Shown: in pieces, positions 1-6,389 of the stretch
Layout: the number at the start of each line of letters is the position of its first letter
Position numbering within the stretch: the first letter of the stretch is position 1
Origin: Armatimonadota bacterium
Lineage (GTDB): Bacteria; Armatimonadota; UBA10988; DTZQ01
Length of the DNA stretch: 6,527 bases
Direction of reading: 5' to 3'
Assembly: GCA_012961305.1 (NCBI GenBank)
Contig: DTZQ01000041.1
Location: forward strand, 1 to 6,527
Notes under the pieces: generated by a model
Told to the model about the DNA's origin: nothing
The model's database searches: none
Seen by the model: the letters and a program-made list of their open reading frames with translations, nothing else
Position numbers and translations under genes: made by a program

Positions 1-650
1 CGAATCAAGCGCTCCGGGTCTACCCCGATTTCCTCCAAAGTTAATTCGCGCATGGTTAACACCTCCTCAAACATCTGCTCATGCAAAAGTAGCAGGTGGG
101 GTACGTACTGCGGGTAATCAGTCGCGTGGTCGAGCAAAAACTCCACCAGTTCCCGCTCCTGTACCCCTTTGGCGACCATCAAGAGCGGCAGGGTAGATGG
201 CTCTATCGGCAGACCGTTCAAGTCAATCAAAAAGGTGGGAAACCCATCCAGGGTTCCCCCCTGCACTCCCGGTCCGAGGTCCTCCGCGGCGGCCAACTGC
301 GCCCCCGTCGGACGAGATACCTCCCCGGCGAAACGCGAGGCCACCAGCCAGAGCGTCAGATCGGGCCGGTCCCACAGGGCCTCTCGCAGTTGGTAGAGCA
401 GGGCATAGGATTCCAACTGCACCAAATCACGCTGTCCCGCTGTGTCCTCCGGACCTTTGTACTCTACCAAAGTGGTAATGCCCAGATAGTTGAAAGGATG
501 CGGCAACGTTACCTGTGGGTCGCGCCGAATGAGAATCAAATCTACTCGGGGCGGCATTTCACCCAGGGGAACCTCCTCCTCGACCTGAAGCCACTCTCCG
601 TACTCCTGCCGCAGGAACTCTGCCAGAAAGGGATGCCAGTAAACTGCCAT
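1..650 (-). CDS. PD-(D/E)XK nuclease-fold protein, N-terminal 216 codons (runs off the left edge)
   Basis: This frame is open from an ATG at 650-648 to the left edge, so the C-terminus is missing. A TAA lies upstream in frame and no other ATG, GTG or TTG intervenes. GGAAAGGA about seven bases before the ATG is a good ribosome binding site. The protein reads as a restriction-endonuclease-like core: PPRVDLILI (Asp37) in one strand, then TTLVEYKGPED with Glu63 and Lys65, giving the D...ExK signature. It is followed by a helix, LVQLESYALLYQ (residues 77-87). These residues are visible; the fold is inferred from their order and spacing. Related nuclease-like proteins include the Rpn/YhgA-like group and many uncharacterised proteins of Cyanobacteria and Planctomycetota. 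Residues 195-216 are charged and helical (MRELTLEEIGVDPERLI). It lies 102 bases downstream of the hydrolase-like gene and could be co-transcribed. Its substrate is unknown. Confidence 0.8.
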   Translation of the reverse strand, partial: MAVYWHPFLAEFLRQEYGEWLQVEEEVPLGEMPPRVDLILIRRDPQVTLPHPFNYLGITTLVEYKGPEDTAGQRDLVQLESYALLYQLREALWDRPDLTLWLVASRFAGEVSRPTGAQLAAAEDLGPGVQGGTLDGFPTFLIDLNGLPIEPSTLPLLMVAKGVQERELVEFLLDHATDYPQYVPHLLLLHEQMFEEVLTMRELTLEEIGVDPERLI

Positions 651-752
651 GCCCGTTTCCTTTCCTAATTCGCCAGCGTCGAAGACTTTCCTTGCGATGC
701 TGCAAAACCCCTTCCCTGTTTATCGCCTTTTTACATTCTTCGCCAGAGAAGC

Positions 753-3700
753 CTACTTTCCTCCTCCGGGCCGCAGCAGCACCACATCTGTCACCTCGAG
801 GGGGAGGGTGACCGTGACCGTCTCCTCTCCGCGCACGTAAGCCAAGCGCCCCTGACGAGCGCTCTCTACCCGGTGGAAGGGACGCGGCTGGCGGATGGTG
901 ACTCGCAAGCGGGGACAGGGCCGCGGGCGGTAGTTGACGAGTACCACTGCCGTGCCAGCCTTCCCTTCCAGCAGGCAGGCTTCCACCAGGGGGTCGGAGG
1001 TGACCACGTCTCCCTGCACTCCGGCCAGGCCCACCGGATAAAGGAGCAGGCGATGCACAGCCCGGTCGAAATCGGTGGGCAGGAAGTGGCACATCGCCCC
1101 CGGCGATGGACTTCGGTCCCAGGGCCGGAGGGGTATCGCCGGACGCACGTAGGCGGCGCCGGGGAACGTCGCCACCAACAGGGCAGTCCCACGCCCGTAG
1201 CGGTTAAACACCACTGCCGGTGAACCATCGGCAAAGGTCCCCCAGACTGAGGGAGGTGGCGAAGCATCCGCGGGCCCTCGGGCGCTGGCTAACCGTAACC
1301 TCTGCCGGAAGGCCAGTGCAGGGAAGGTGCGTGTCCTGCGCTCCCCGGGGAAGCGAAAAGTCACCGTGTCCAAAGGGCTCAGGCGAGGAAGGTGTTGCTT
1401 GGTCATCAGTAAGGTATTGCGTTTCTCCAGCGACTGCTCAACCACGCCGTAAACCTCCGCCAAACCGGGGTTGGGCGCACCAAATTCGTTCTCCAGACCC
1501 CCACCGGCGACGGAGAAGAGCGTCCCTCCCCGGCGTACCCAGGTGCAAATGGCCCGAGCCGCGTCGGAACGGAGGTGGTCGGCACAGAGGTACAGCACCC
1601 GGTAACGGTCGAGCCACCCTTCCACGCAGTCGTCTTCGCTGAGGAAATCCACGGCTATTTGCCCCTGGCGGAGGGCGTAGTAGAGGCATTTCCGCTCCTG
1701 GTTGTAGGCGGGCGTTTCGTCCCACAGGTCGGTAGTACCCGAAATCAGCAGCGCCACCCTGGCCGGGCGCAGGCGGGCTGGGTACACTACCTCCTCTACG
1801 GCCCCAAGTTCGTGCAGGACTTCGTAAATCGCCCGCCACATCGCCAAATCCTGATGGCGAACGTAGTTTTCTGTGTAGGCCAGCACGATGGGGTCCACAC
1901 AGTAAAGGTTGAACAGTTTCGCTCCGTGGCCCAGGGCGGTGAAGAAACTGCGGCGGAAATCCCCGGGAGTGTTGGGCGGCGAATGGGGCATGATGTACCA
2001 CTTAATCGGCAGGTCGTGGTATTTCGCCCCACAGCGAAGGGCATCGGTTATGTATCCGACGACCTGGACGCTCAGTTCGGGAATGCCCCAGACGTAATCC
2101 TCCAGCCAGGGCAAGGTCATAGCGCCTCGCTTGAAAACGCGAACGTAGGTCTCCTCCCGCGGCCAGTAGTAGGGGTGCGGCGAATAGTTCGCGCCCACCA
2201 GCACCCCCGGCGGAAAGGCCGCCTCTATGGCCTTCGTTTGGGCCTGCAGCGCGGCAATGCCCCGTTCGATGCGAAACTGGTGTGAATACCACCACAAACG
2301 CGGGTTGGCTTCCCGGCCCTCAAACTCCAGTTCCACTGTGCTCCAGTCAGTCGCTCCCACGTCGCCTGGGGTAAGCCCCTGTGCCTGGAGCCAGTTGCGA
2401 AAGGCGGCATCCGTCTGTGGCGACTTTTGCAGGCCCGGCAGGCTGATTTCGTCCCCCAGTTTCACCGCCCGCACGTAGTCTATTCGCCCTTCCCGGCGGA
2501 GTTGCTCGGCCCACTGACGCAACTGTTCCGGGGTTCCGCTGCGGCGCACGAGGGTGGTACGGCGGCGAGGCAGACGGCGAGTTTGAACGAGGTCTGGCCG
2601 GTTCGCTCCGGGCTCATCGTTGAGGGTGTTGGCTCCCAGAGCCAGGGCCAAATCCAGGGCCAGTTCTCCGGCCCGACCGGGCAGGCGGCCCGGCTGCCGC
2701 ATCCCACTGCTGGTGCCGCTCAGAAAACCCCAGACCGGGATTTTGGTCGGCACTCGGCCCCGCCGGGGCAGGCTCCGCACAAAGGCCAACAACCGCTCCA
2801 GCACCTCCTCCCGAGTGAGGATTTCCCCCCCAAGGCGCACATTCCCCGGCACAGCGAAGACCGCCGTTGGGTCGTCCGGCTGCTCTATTTGTACCACTTT
2901 GCTGACCCGCAGTTCGTTTCCCTCGGTCGGCGTTCCCCACTCGACCCGCAGGCGACAGCCGGATGATACACTCTCCGGCGGATGGAGGGTGGTGAGGCGG
3001 AGGGTGTTTTCGTTGAGGGAATCCAAACGACTGCCAATTTCGACCCAGGGGGTGCTGGCCCCCGGTGGCAGCCATTCCTCCTTCGGGGGGCGGTCCTGGG
3101 AACAGACCCCGTCTCTGCCCAGAGGACTGCGGCGCGGCCAGCGGCGCAGATGCACCCAATAAGGGGAATGCTCTGTGACCTCCAACTTGACCAGTACCGG
3201 CTCCCGGTCGGTGTTCGTGAGCCGCAGAAACAGGTCTCCCCTCTGGGTGAGCAGACCGTCGAAGGGAAGGTAACGCTCTTTCTTCAGCCGCTCCTCCAGG
3301 TCCGCCGAGTCCGAGGTGAGCAAGACCAGGTCAAGGTTGCGCCGGGCGGCTGGCTCAGGCTGAGGGCCTTTGGTCAGCATTAGCCGGGCGGGACCAGCCC
3401 TCAGTTCCACCTGGGCCTCTACCCCCTCCCAAACGATGTTGTCTCCCCCGCCCCAGGGATACCAAACCATCGCCTGTTGCCCCCGGCCGAAGGGCCACAC
3501 TTTGGGGTTTTCCCTCCGCCCGTAGAAGCGCTCAAACACCGTGCGTCCGCCCTGTTCGAGGCGAACTCCAAACTCCGCGGAGTAGCCGTAGGGCAGTTCG
3601 TAGCGCACTAAAACGTGGTAACGCCCGGCCTGGGGAATGTTCACCTCCGCCACGGCCACCGATACCTCCCCCTGCTCCGGCGCCCCGAGGAAGGCTTGTC

Positions 3701-3878
3701 GGGAGAGGAAAGTGTTGGCCCATCCGGCGCAGAAGTAGTTCTCCCCCCACTTCCCCACGCGCCAATCGCCCTGCACTACTCGAAAAGTTTCCGCTTCCAC
3801 CACGAGGGGAGGTAGGTGCCCAGCGGCCCCTTCTCCCCTCAGCCCTAACCACCAATTCAAAGCCAGCAAGTACCACAT
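753..3878 (-). CDS. Large secreted GH42-like multidomain protein (beta-galactosidase-type TIM barrel plus trimerisation domain)
   Basis: The 1041-residue protein starts at the ATG at 3878-3876. GGGGAGGAGGAAGCG precedes it and an in-frame TAG lies seven codons upstream, so no longer start is possible. Residues 1-20 are hydrophobic and may be a short export signal, though no basic residue precedes the core. Residues 25-170 form a carbohydrate-binding-like beta-sandwich (VVEAETF, AEVNIPQAGRYHVLVRYE). Residues 185-335 are a second beta-rich region. Residues 375-695 look like a TIM barrel: PVWGFLSGTSSG, then YVRAVKLGDEISLPG with Glu477 as acid/base candidate, VLVGANYSPH, WLEDYVWGIPE (Glu593, Glu601) and GHGAKLFNLYCVDP. 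Residues 705-815 resemble the GATase1-like trimerisation domain of GH42 enzymes (RVALLISGTTDLWDE, YRVLYLCADHL, VRRGGTLFSVAGGG). Residues 880-910 and 960-1035 form the C-terminal beta modules. The likely role is binding or cleaving a glycan outside the cytoplasm. Clan GH-A normally has Asn before the acid/base Glu; here it is Asp476, so activity is uncertain. Confidence 0.82.
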   Translation of the reverse strand: MWYLLALNWWLGLRGEGAAGHLPPLVVEAETFRVVQGDWRVGKWGENYFCAGWANTFLSRQAFLGAPEQGEVSVAVAEVNIPQAGRYHVLVRYELPYGYSAEFGVRLEQGGRTVFERFYGRRENPKVWPFGRGQQAMVWYPWGGGDNIVWEGVEAQVELRAGPARLMLTKGPQPEPAARRNLDLVLLTSDSADLEERLKKERYLPFDGLLTQRGDLFLRLTNTDREPVLVKLEVTEHSPYWVHLRRWPRRSPLGRDGVCSQDRPPKEEWLPPGASTPWVEIGSRLDSLNENTLRLTTLHPPESVSSGCRLRVEWGTPTEGNELRVSKVVQIEQPDDPTAVFAVPGNVRLGGEILTREEVLERLLAFVRSLPRRGRVPTKIPVWGFLSGTSSGMRQPGRLPGRAGELALDLALALGANTLNDEPGANRPDLVQTRRLPRRRTTLVRRSGTPEQLRQWAEQLRREGRIDYVRAVKLGDEISLPGLQKSPQTDAAFRNWLQAQGLTPGDVGATDWSTVELEFEGREANPRLWWYSHQFRIERGIAALQAQTKAIEAAFPPGVLVGANYSPHPYYWPREETYVRVFKRGAMTLPWLEDYVWGIPELSVQVVGYITDALRCGAKYHDLPIKWYIMPHSPPNTPGDFRRSFFTALGHGAKLFNLYCVDPIVLAYTENYVRHQDLAMWRAIYEVLHELGAVEEVVYPARLRPARVALLISGTTDLWDETPAYNQERKCLYYALRQGQIAVDFLSEDDCVEGWLDRYRVLYLCADHLRSDAARAICTWVRRGGTLFSVAGGGLENEFGAPNPGLAEVYGVVEQSLEKRNTLLMTKQHLPRLSPLDTVTFRFPGERRTRTFPALAFRQRLRLASARGPADASPPPSVWGTFADGSPAVVFNRYGRGTALLVATFPGAAYVRPAIPLRPWDRSPSPGAMCHFLPTDFDRAVHRLLLYPVGLAGVQGDVVTSDPLVEACLLEGKAGTAVVLVNYRPRPCPRLRVTIRQPRPFHRVESARQGRLAYVRGEETVTVTLPLEVTDVVLLRPGGGK

Positions 3879-3965
3879 CGCTTCCTCCTCCCCGCCCTAT
3901 TTCTCCGCCCCGCTCGCCTTTCCTGCCGGATAAGCGTTTAGCCATTAGCGGTCAGCGCCCAGTTC

Positions 3966-4005
3966 TTGGCCTATGGCTTATCGCCGGCCAAAAGCAATAG
4001 GCCAA
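3966..4005. repeat. 9-bp perfect inverted repeat with a 22-base spacer
   Basis: TTGGCCTAT (3966-3974) is exactly complementary to ATAGGCCAA (3997-4005). The spacer and the bases to the left carry related words (TTAGCCATTAGC near 3938, ATGGCTTAT near 3973, GGCCAAAAGC), so the area looks like a stack of degenerate palindromic units. It could be an intergenic palindromic repeat, an operator for one of the divergent genes, or a transcript-end structure. The sequence alone does not decide between these. Confidence 0.6.
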
Positions 4006-4132
4006 CTGAGGGCTTGAGAGGATTCTCCTCCCCCAGGAAGGACTCGGCGAAGGGGCAGCGAATTAAAACCGAAACGGTTGGAAAAGGCGACCACATACAT
4101 AGCGCACCGTTGTCTAAATTCGCGTACCCTTG

Positions 4133-4180
4133 GGAGTGCCCAAGCCGTGCTTCGGCGCGAAAGCGGGGCTTTCGCACTCC
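4133..4180 (+). promoter_or_regulatory. Potential three-way-junction RNA structure in the lipoprotein leader
   Basis: Three helices nest without conflict. GGAGTGC (4133-4139) pairs with GCACTCC (4174-4180). GCCG (4144-4147) pairs with CGGC (4153-4156) around TGCTT. GAAAGC (4159-4164) pairs with GCTTTC (4168-4173) around GGG. Alternatively the last helix can grow to 8 bp (4157-4164 with 4168-4175), at the cost of two outer pairs. The structure ends 13 bases before the ribosome binding site, so it may sit in the leader and affect translation or mRNA stability. No known riboswitch class is recognised, and no T-run follows, which argues against an intrinsic terminator. Confidence 0.45.
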
Positions 4181-4193
4181 AGAGCAAGTGTGC

Positions 4194-4201
4194 GAGGGGA
4201 G
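4194..4201 (+). promoter_or_regulatory. Ribosome binding site that fixes the lipoprotein start
   Basis: GAGGGGAG lies seven bases before the ATG at 4209. Together with the lipoprotein signal peptide that begins at this ATG, it selects this start over the upstream in-frame ATG at 3966. Confidence 0.75.
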
Positions 4202-4208
4202 CAGAACT

Positions 4209-5681
4209 ATGACCCTGAGAATTGTGGGGTGGCTGATGCTGCCGGTGCTGTTCGCCGCTGTGGGTTGCGGACGGCAGGGGAATGCGCAGGAGCAAGAGGT
4301 CGAACCGCAGGACTTCTGGCTGGGGGCGTATTTGGGCGAGCAGAAAATCGGATTTTCCCACTTTGCCCTCCAGCCCATTGAACATGAGGGCCAGCCGGCC
4401 GTGTTGCTGGAGTCGAGCAGTTTCACCCGGGTGGCCATGATGGGGGTGGCCCTGGAGCAGGACATCTCCCTGACCATGCTCTCCGATTTGAACTACGCCC
4501 CCCTGAAGTTGACCTTGACCATGCGTTCCGGAGAGCGAACCCTGTCCGTAGTGGCCGATTTCTTCCCTGACCGGGTGGAATGTCAGGTCATCTCTCAGCA
4601 GAACACCACGAAAAAAACCGTAGCCATTCCCGAGGGTGTTACTCTCATTGCCGATGAGCACGCCCTGTTGGGCGAGCGGGAGATGGAGCCGGGCGATAAA
4701 ATCGAGTTCTACTGGTTCAATCCGCTGAACCTGCAAGTGGAGCAGGCCCGTTTGGAAGCCCTGCGTCGCGAACCCCTCACCCTGCACGGCCAGACCTATG
4801 AGGCCTTAGTCGTGCGGCACACGATGCCCATGGCTACCAGTCTGCTGTGGCTGGACGAAAGGGGAGAGGTGCTGAAGGTTCAGAGCCTCATGCAGTTGAC
4901 CTTTCTGCGCGAGCCCAAAGAGGTGGCCATGCAACTGCCAGAGGAAGTGGCCCAGCGGGTGGACATCGCCCGGTTGACGGCCGTGCACCCTGACAAGCCC
5001 ATTCCCAATCCCCGCCAGTGCCGCCGCCTCAAACTGCGGGTGCGGGGACTGGAGAACCTGGACCAGGTGCCCAGCGATGAATGGCAAACCCTCACCCCGG
5101 GCGAGGAAGGTGAACCGGCGTTGCTGACCATCACCGCCCGCGAGTACGGGCCCGAGGAGGCAACCGATTTGCCCCTGAAGGGGCCGGAGTTGGAGCAATG
5201 GCTGAAACCCGGCCCTTACGTGGAGGCTGACCATCCAGACATCAAAGCCCAGGTGCAGGAAATTATAGGGGAAGAGACCAATGCCTACCGCGTGGCCACC
5301 GCGATTCAGCGCTGGGTGCACGACCGCGTGCAGTGGCAGATGAACATCGGCATCTTCCGCTCCGCTGTGGACATCCTCCACGACCCGGCAGGTGTCTGTC
5401 GGGATGCGGCAGTGCTCTACACCGCCCTGGCCCGCGCCGCCGGACTGCCCACGCGCATCTGTGCCGGGTTGGTTTACACCCAGGGTGCCTTCTTCGGCCA
5501 CGCTTGGGCAGAAAGTTACCTGGGCCGGGGCTGGGTGCCCTTTGACCCCACTCTCTCCTCCGAGTTTGTGGACGCCACCCACCTCAAACTGGCACAGGGC
5601 GAGTACACCTGCCTGCTCACGGTCCTCAAGGCGCTGGGCACCCTGGAGGTGGAGATAGTGGAAATGCAGGAAAGGAAGTAG
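4209..5681 (+). CDS. Transglutaminase-like lipoprotein
   Basis: The 490-residue protein begins with a lipoprotein signal peptide: MTLRIVG, a hydrophobic core, then the lipobox AVGC with Cys20 as the lipidation site. It is therefore expected to be membrane-anchored and to act outside the cytoplasm. Residues 34-240 are beta-rich (DFWLGAYLGEQKIGFSHF onward), an N-terminal region of a type often found before transglutaminase domains in planctomycete-like proteins. Residues 340-460 form a transglutaminase-like cysteine-protease-fold domain. The expected triad is complete: Cys397 in GVCRDAA, His431 in GHAWAE and Asp446 in FDPT. The preceding helix (ATAIQRWVHDRVQW) and the LARAAGLPTRICAGLVY strand match the family. 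Whether it cross-links, hydrolyses amide bonds or is a peptidase-like enzyme cannot be told from sequence. It is transcribed divergently from the hydrolase-like gene. The 81-residue upstream extension in the same frame is rejected, because the signal peptide would become internal. Confidence 0.88.
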   Translation: MTLRIVGWLMLPVLFAAVGCGRQGNAQEQEVEPQDFWLGAYLGEQKIGFSHFALQPIEHEGQPAVLLESSSFTRVAMMGVALEQDISLTMLSDLNYAPLKLTLTMRSGERTLSVVADFFPDRVECQVISQQNTTKKTVAIPEGVTLIADEHALLGEREMEPGDKIEFYWFNPLNLQVEQARLEALRREPLTLHGQTYEALVVRHTMPMATSLLWLDERGEVLKVQSLMQLTFLREPKEVAMQLPEEVAQRVDIARLTAVHPDKPIPNPRQCRRLKLRVRGLENLDQVPSDEWQTLTPGEEGEPALLTITAREYGPEEATDLPLKGPELEQWLKPGPYVEADHPDIKAQVQEIIGEETNAYRVATAIQRWVHDRVQWQMNIGIFRSAVDILHDPAGVCRDAAVLYTALARAAGLPTRICAGLVYTQGAFFGHAWAESYLGRGWVPFDPTLSSEFVDATHLKLAQGEYTCLLTVLKALGTLEVEIVEMQERK

Positions 5682-5728
5682 ATTCCAACTGCGAACCTAA
5701 TCTAACTAAGTCACCCTAATAATGACTG

Positions 5729-5767
5729 ATGAGTCAGGTTGACTCATAACGAGAAAGGTTTTCTCGT
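5729..5767. repeat. Two abutting 8-bp hairpins with identical GGT loops
   Basis: Hairpin 1 is ATGAGTCA-GGT-TGACTCAT (5729-5747). Hairpin 2 is ACGAGAAA-GGT-TTTCTCGT (5749-5767). Each is 19 bases with a perfect 8-bp stem and a 3-base loop, and one base separates them. An alternative stem, TGACT (5723-5727) with AGTCA (5732-5736), competes with hairpin 1. They lie 48 bases after the lipoprotein stop. No T-run follows, so they are not a standard intrinsic terminator; they could protect an mRNA 3' end or form the core of a longer RNA or element end. Confidence 0.7.
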
Positions 5768-5948
5768 ACCTGGTATTGAGAAGTGAAGATTGGTAAATTG
5801 GTGTTCAAGCCTCGGCTTGGAGGCTAATTTGACCCCAAAGGGACTGTCTTCAATTCGTACAGTACATGGTTGCATGAGACCGTCAGAACGGGACTGATGC
5901 CAACGGTTGGGACTGCTCAACCAGGACTCTAGTTGCATATCGAAGGAG

Positions 5949-6015
5949 TTATCAACAGAGAGCGAATTACCTAAAAATGTCCAACTTTGTCTCACTTTTT
6001 AGGAGCAGTTGATAA
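5949..6015. repeat. Nested inverted repeats upstream of the RRM gene
   Basis: The outer pair is TTATCAAC (5949-5956) and GTTGATAA (6008-6015). The inner pair is CCTAAAAA (5970-5977) and TTTTTAGG (5996-6003), with an 18-base loop. Both arms are perfect 8-bp matches and nest without conflict. The asymmetric gaps (13 and 4 bases) leave an internal loop. The left outer arm reads TTATCAACA, one base from the DnaA-box consensus, but no cluster of such boxes is present. Confidence 0.6.
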
Positions 6016-6090
6016 ACAGTTTCTCACCACGACTTATCGCTATAGTTTAATTTGTATGTTGGTTATTCGATAGTGTTTACTTGCTCAATA

Positions 6091-6096
6091 TACAAT
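6091..6096 (+). promoter_or_regulatory. Possible -10 element for the RRM gene
   Basis: TACAAT matches the -10 consensus at five of six bases, in the most AT-rich part of the window, 17 bases before the RRM start codon. No good -35 hexamer lies 16-18 bases upstream. A second -10-like word, TATAGT, is at 6041-6046, also without a clear -35. Either would be consistent with transcription of the RRM gene alone. Confidence 0.25.
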
Positions 6097-6113
6097 TGTT
6101 AAGAGAACGATAA

Positions 6114-6389
6114 ATGAATAATATATATGTTGGAAATCTGGCTTATACTGTGACAGAAGACGAACTCACAGAGTGTTTCGGAGAATATGGGGAAGTTATA
6201 AAGATCAATCTCATCACTGACAAGTTTTCTGGTCAATCGAAAGGTTTCGGTTTTGTTGAAATGGCGAAACAAATAGACGCTGAAGAAGCGATTAAGGCGC
6301 TTAACGGCTTTTTACTGAACGGAAGAAATCTGAAAGTGAATATGGCTCGCCCACGCGAGGATCGTCCCTCAAGGAAACCCAGGTATTAA
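6114..6389 (+). CDS. Single-RRM RNA-binding protein
   Basis: The 91-residue protein is almost entirely one RNA recognition motif. RNP2 is IYVGNL (residues 4-9) and RNP1 is KGFGFVEM (about residues 43-50), each with its aromatic RNA-contacting positions (Tyr5, Phe45, Phe47). The last RNP1 position is Met rather than Phe or Tyr, as in a common bacterial subgroup with the KFSGQSKGFGFVEM pattern. Helix 2 (DAEEAIKALNGFLLNGRNLKVNMA) completes the fold, and a short basic tail follows (RPREDRPSRKPRY). Such small RRM proteins are known in Cyanobacteria, Deltaproteobacteria and Planctomycetota and bind single-stranded RNA; some respond to cold. The start ATG follows directly on an in-frame TAA. Only a weak AAGAG is upstream, so translation may be modest or leader-dependent. 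Its codons are AT-rich, unlike the three genes to its left. Confidence 0.92.
   Translation: MNNIYVGNLAYTVTEDELTECFGEYGEVIKINLITDKFSGQSKGFGFVEMAKQIDAEEAIKALNGFLLNGRNLKVNMARPREDRPSRKPRY

Larger units (their letters stand above)
3879..4208. other. Divergent intergenic region between the hydrolase-like and lipoprotein genes
   Basis: These 330 bases separate two divergently transcribed genes and should contain both promoters. No -35/-10 pair stands out on either strand. The visible contents are the hydrolase ribosome binding site at its left end, a 9-bp inverted repeat (3966-4005), a small AACCG-AAA-CGGTT hairpin (4067-4079), a compact potential three-way junction (4133-4180) and the lipoprotein ribosome binding site (4194-4201). 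The lipoprotein frame is open back to an ATG at 3966, but the 81 extra residues look like translated intergenic DNA: no domain, and rich in Arg, Lys and Ser. Confidence 0.6.
5682..6113. other. Hairpin-rich AT-rich intergenic block, no convincing gene; possible structured RNA or element remnant
   Basis: These 432 bases mark the drop from GC-rich to AT-rich DNA. They hold a dense set of inverted repeats: two abutting hairpins (5729-5767), AGCCTC/GAGGCT (5808-5825), CCC-AAA-GGG near 5834-5842, CCGT/ACGG near 5880-5890, CCAACGGTTGG (5900-5910), GGTTG/CAACC (5905-5922) and a nested pair (5949-6015). The heptamer GGGACTG occurs three times (5840, 5890, 5909). In one forward frame, 5787-5999 is open apart from a single TGA at 5895-5897, so a decayed coding fragment is possible. 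No tmRNA, RNase P, SRP or tRNA core was recognised. The last 90 bases (6020-6113) are very AT-rich and probably contain the RRM gene promoter. Confidence 0.45.

Noticed and set aside
651..752. Intrinsic terminator between the hydrolase-like and nuclease genes
   Set aside because: Only a 4-bp CTTC/GAAG stem is visible and no T-run follows on the minus strand.
1575..2285. 236-residue plus-strand frame inside the hydrolase-like gene
   Set aside because: It is antisense to a well-supported gene in GC-rich DNA, where long shadow frames are common, and it shows no domain signature.
3966..4208. 81-residue N-terminal extension of the lipoprotein frame
   Set aside because: It would bury a clear lipoprotein signal peptide and lipobox, has no domain character, and the ribosome binding site is at 4194-4201.
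5726..5756. Hammerhead ribozyme core (CTGATGA followed by a stem and GAAA)
   Set aside because: After the stem formed by GTC and GAC the required GAAA does not follow directly; the downstream GAGAAA lies inside the second hairpin, and no flanking stems I and III were found.
5744..5995. 83-residue minus-strand frame with a GTG start in the structured block
   Set aside because: No ribosome binding site, no recognisable domain, and it runs antisense through several hairpins, so chance is the simpler explanation.
5949..6015. Replication origin suggested by DnaA-box-like TTATCAACA
   Set aside because: Only two non-consensus copies in opposite orientation, with no box cluster and no dnaA, dnaN or repair genes nearby.
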